Shown here: one piece after another, positions 4,309 through 5,492 of the stretch
Position numbering within the stretch: the first letter of the stretch is position 1
Layout: the number at the start of each line of letters is the position of its first letter
Assembly: GCA_009778255.1 (NCBI GenBank)
Contig: WRKD01000082.1
Span: 1-5,492, forward strand
DNA: 5,492 nt
From: Bacillota bacterium
Lineage (GTDB): Bacteria > Bacillota > Dehalobacteriia > UBA4068
Direction: 5' to 3'
Position numbers and translations under genes: made by a program
Notes under the pieces: generated by a model
What the model saw: the letters and a program-made list of their open reading frames with translations, nothing else
The model's database searches: none
Told to the model about the DNA's origin: nothing

Positions 4309-5492
4309 TTACTCGAAAATATCTTGATGTACCCAGAGCGCAGGATAAGCGAGTCCTTGTAAGCTTTCCAGAAGGAACTGATACACTCTGCCAAACACGT
4401 GTTGCAGCGAAGAAGCTGATAAATCATTGGTGCCCGGTGTGCGCAACCATATGCCACTCCCTGCTTCTTGAGCAGTCAACTTGCCAAAGTTCTTTACTGC
4501 GCTAGCATTGCTTGCTAAGTATACGCCGCCGGTAAACGATGAAGCATACTCTGTGGAAATGAAGTTCGCCGCTTCGGTAAAGCTCAGGAGGAAGGTGATG
4601 TCATTTCCGTCGCCTATTTTATTTCCGGTTGGCTTACTGAAGCCGTTGCTTAAACCACCGGTATCACTGGAGCCAGTGCCCAGAACACTATAGGCGTTAT
4701 TCGAAACCGTGAAGCTGCGCAGCCTGGCATTTGCAACTAAATTGTCGCCTGTGGAACGTCCGTTGAACCAATCGTTTATAGCATCGCGTACACGGGATTT
4801 TTGATAGTCATTTGTTTTACCAAAACTCAGAGTCTGCCAAGTCATTTCACCTTTATGATTTGGGAGAACATTGATAAAATCTTTGCGTATGATCAAGGAG
4901 TAATCTCCATAGCGGGCAATTTCCAACCAATTAGCTGTATCTCCGGTTTTAGAGGTTACAAGTTCCCTGCCTTGATCTGTGACTTCGGGGTTTTCCGGCA
5001 AAGGCTTGGTGGGTTTTGTGGTGGTCATATTACCGTTCTTATCTTTATAATATTTAACATCGTCTTTCTCTAAACCATTGGCAGTACTATCTAATGTACC
5101 ATTGCCGCCGGTTTGAGGATCGCCATAGTAATACATATTGTTGTCTTCATCGGGACCTAAGGGCCCAACATAGTATCTGCCGTCGTTATCGGTATTATCA
5201 TATATCTCGGTTACAGGATCCGTAGTGGGGTCGCCATCCGGGCCGCCGCCGGTCAACGGGCCTAAGGGGCCTTTGGGGCTATTCTTGAGATACTTTCTCC
5301 AAACATTCTGACCCACATGTACCCAGTACTCATCACCGATTTTATCAACGGGTTCATTGTCTAAGCCGCTGGGCAAACCATCGGGGCCGCCCCAAATCAT
5401 ATTGTTTTCATCAAGTAAGCCGTCATCACCAACAGGAGTCCAGATGTTTTCAGGATCTTCTACATAGTATTTGCCGTCTTCAAGAGTGGCAG
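4309..5492 (-). CDS. Repeat-containing surface-type protein with C-terminal DUF6273-like domain, N-terminus beyond window
   Basis: The reading frame is open to the right edge, so 393 C-terminal residues are visible and the true start lies outside; the ATG at 5400 is internal. Residues about 5-150 are low-complexity, rich in G, P, D, N and Y, with degenerate units opening in DGKYYV, GDEYWV and DGRYYV and containing GGPDG. A proline/threonine-rich linker (155-180) follows. Residues about 186-389 resemble DUF6273 as I remember it: YSLIIRKDFI, a RVRDAINDWFN block, AYSVLGTGSS, GLSNGFSKPTG, FLLSFTEAANF, GIWLRTPG and PALWV. This domain is of unknown function and recurs in Clostridia surface proteins. 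The protein ends three residues after HQD, with no LPXTG- or NPQTN-like motif, hydrophobic segment or charged tail, so it is not an evident sortase substrate. Export is inferred from composition, because the signal peptide would lie outside. The family call rests on memory of the motif pattern. Confidence 0.75.
   Translation of the reverse strand, partial: ATLEDGKYYVEDPENIWTPVGDDGLLDENNMIWGGPDGLPSGLDNEPVDKIGDEYWVHVGQNVWRKYLKNSPKGPLGPLTGGGPDGDPTTDPVTEIYDNTDNDGRYYVGPLGPDEDNNMYYYGDPQTGGNGTLDSTANGLEKDDVKYYKDKNGNMTTTKPTKPLPENPEVTDQGRELVTSKTGDTANWLEIARYGDYSLIIRKDFINVLPNHKGEMTWQTLSFGKTNDYQKSRVRDAINDWFNGRSTGDNLVANARLRSFTVSNNAYSVLGTGSSDTGGLSNGFSKPTGNKIGDGNDITFLLSFTEAANFISTEYASSFTGGVYLASNASAVKNFGKLTAQEAGSGIWLRTPGTNDLSASSLQHVFGRVYQFLLESLQGLAYPALWVHQDIFE
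5068..5478 (-). repeat. Degenerate tandem protein repeat array in the surface-type gene
   Basis: Three units of about 40-50 codons follow one another: 5478-5344 (starts DGKYYV, contains NNMIWGGPDG), 5337-5188 (starts GDEYWV, contains TGGGPDGDP) and 5184-5068 (starts DGRYYV, contains DNNMYYYGDP). A possible fourth, shorter start, VKYYKDKNG, follows. The shared pattern is an acidic-glycine turn, two aromatics, a valine, then a G/P/D-rich loop. Units are diverged at DNA level, so this is an old protein repeat and not a recent slippage tract. The array probably continues past the window edge. Confidence 0.6.

Noticed and set aside
4340..4450. Possible diversity-generating retroelement variable region at the end of the DUF6273-like domain
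   Set aside because: Retroelement targets derived from AAC/AAT templates show clusters of codons sharing a fixed C or T third base. Here the codons of residues 354-381 end in all four bases with no such bias, and no reverse transcriptase or template repeat is present in the window.
4191..4505. Plus-strand 104-codon open frame across the sortase leader and the end of the surface-protein gene
   Set aside because: It has no Shine-Dalgarno site, no family resemblance, and overlaps the conserved C-terminal block of the minus-strand gene.

Overview
The window looks like low-to-moderate GC chromosomal DNA from a Gram-positive, Clostridia-like member of the Bacillota. The grounds are a class B sortase, strong purine-rich Shine-Dalgarno (SD) sites before every complete gene, AT-rich intergenic regions, and a repeat-bearing surface-type protein whose C-terminal domain resembles the DUF6273 family. 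No RNA gene, CRISPR array, transposase, integrase or plasmid/phage replication gene was seen. The species cannot be fixed from this sequence alone.

Left part (1-1962): threonine catabolism and its probable regulator. On the minus strand lie tdh (L-threonine 3-dehydrogenase, complete) and, 31 nt downstream, kbl (2-amino-3-ketobutyrate CoA ligase, first 81 residues only, cut by the window edge). Together they convert threonine to glycine and acetyl-CoA. Divergent from tdh is an HTH-cupin regulator. The roughly 90-bp AT-rich gap between them carries a 15-bp inverted repeat made of two back-to-back TATAAT-like -10 elements, a natural point for shared control.

Middle part (1963-2940): a MerR-family regulator with a GyrI-like effector-binding C-terminus lies on the plus strand. 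Its 80-bp leader contains two perfect 14-bp palindromes centred 28 bp apart. A 14-bp-stem bidirectional terminator separates it from the convergent genes to the right.

Right part (2941-5492): a minus-strand surface locus, in transcription order: (1) the C-terminal 393 residues of a large repeat-containing protein ending in a DUF6273-like domain, open at the right window edge; (2) a class B sortase with all three catalytic residues; (3) a small XRE-type HTH regulator. A GC-rich hairpin (10-bp perfect stem) sits just upstream of the sortase ribosome-binding site. The surface protein shows no recognisable sorting signal at its C-terminus, so the sortase substrate is probably encoded elsewhere or is unconventional. 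The genes are individually of known families. The parts least explained by known families are the hairpin leader, the palindromes, and the pairing of a sortase with a protein that lacks a sorting motif.
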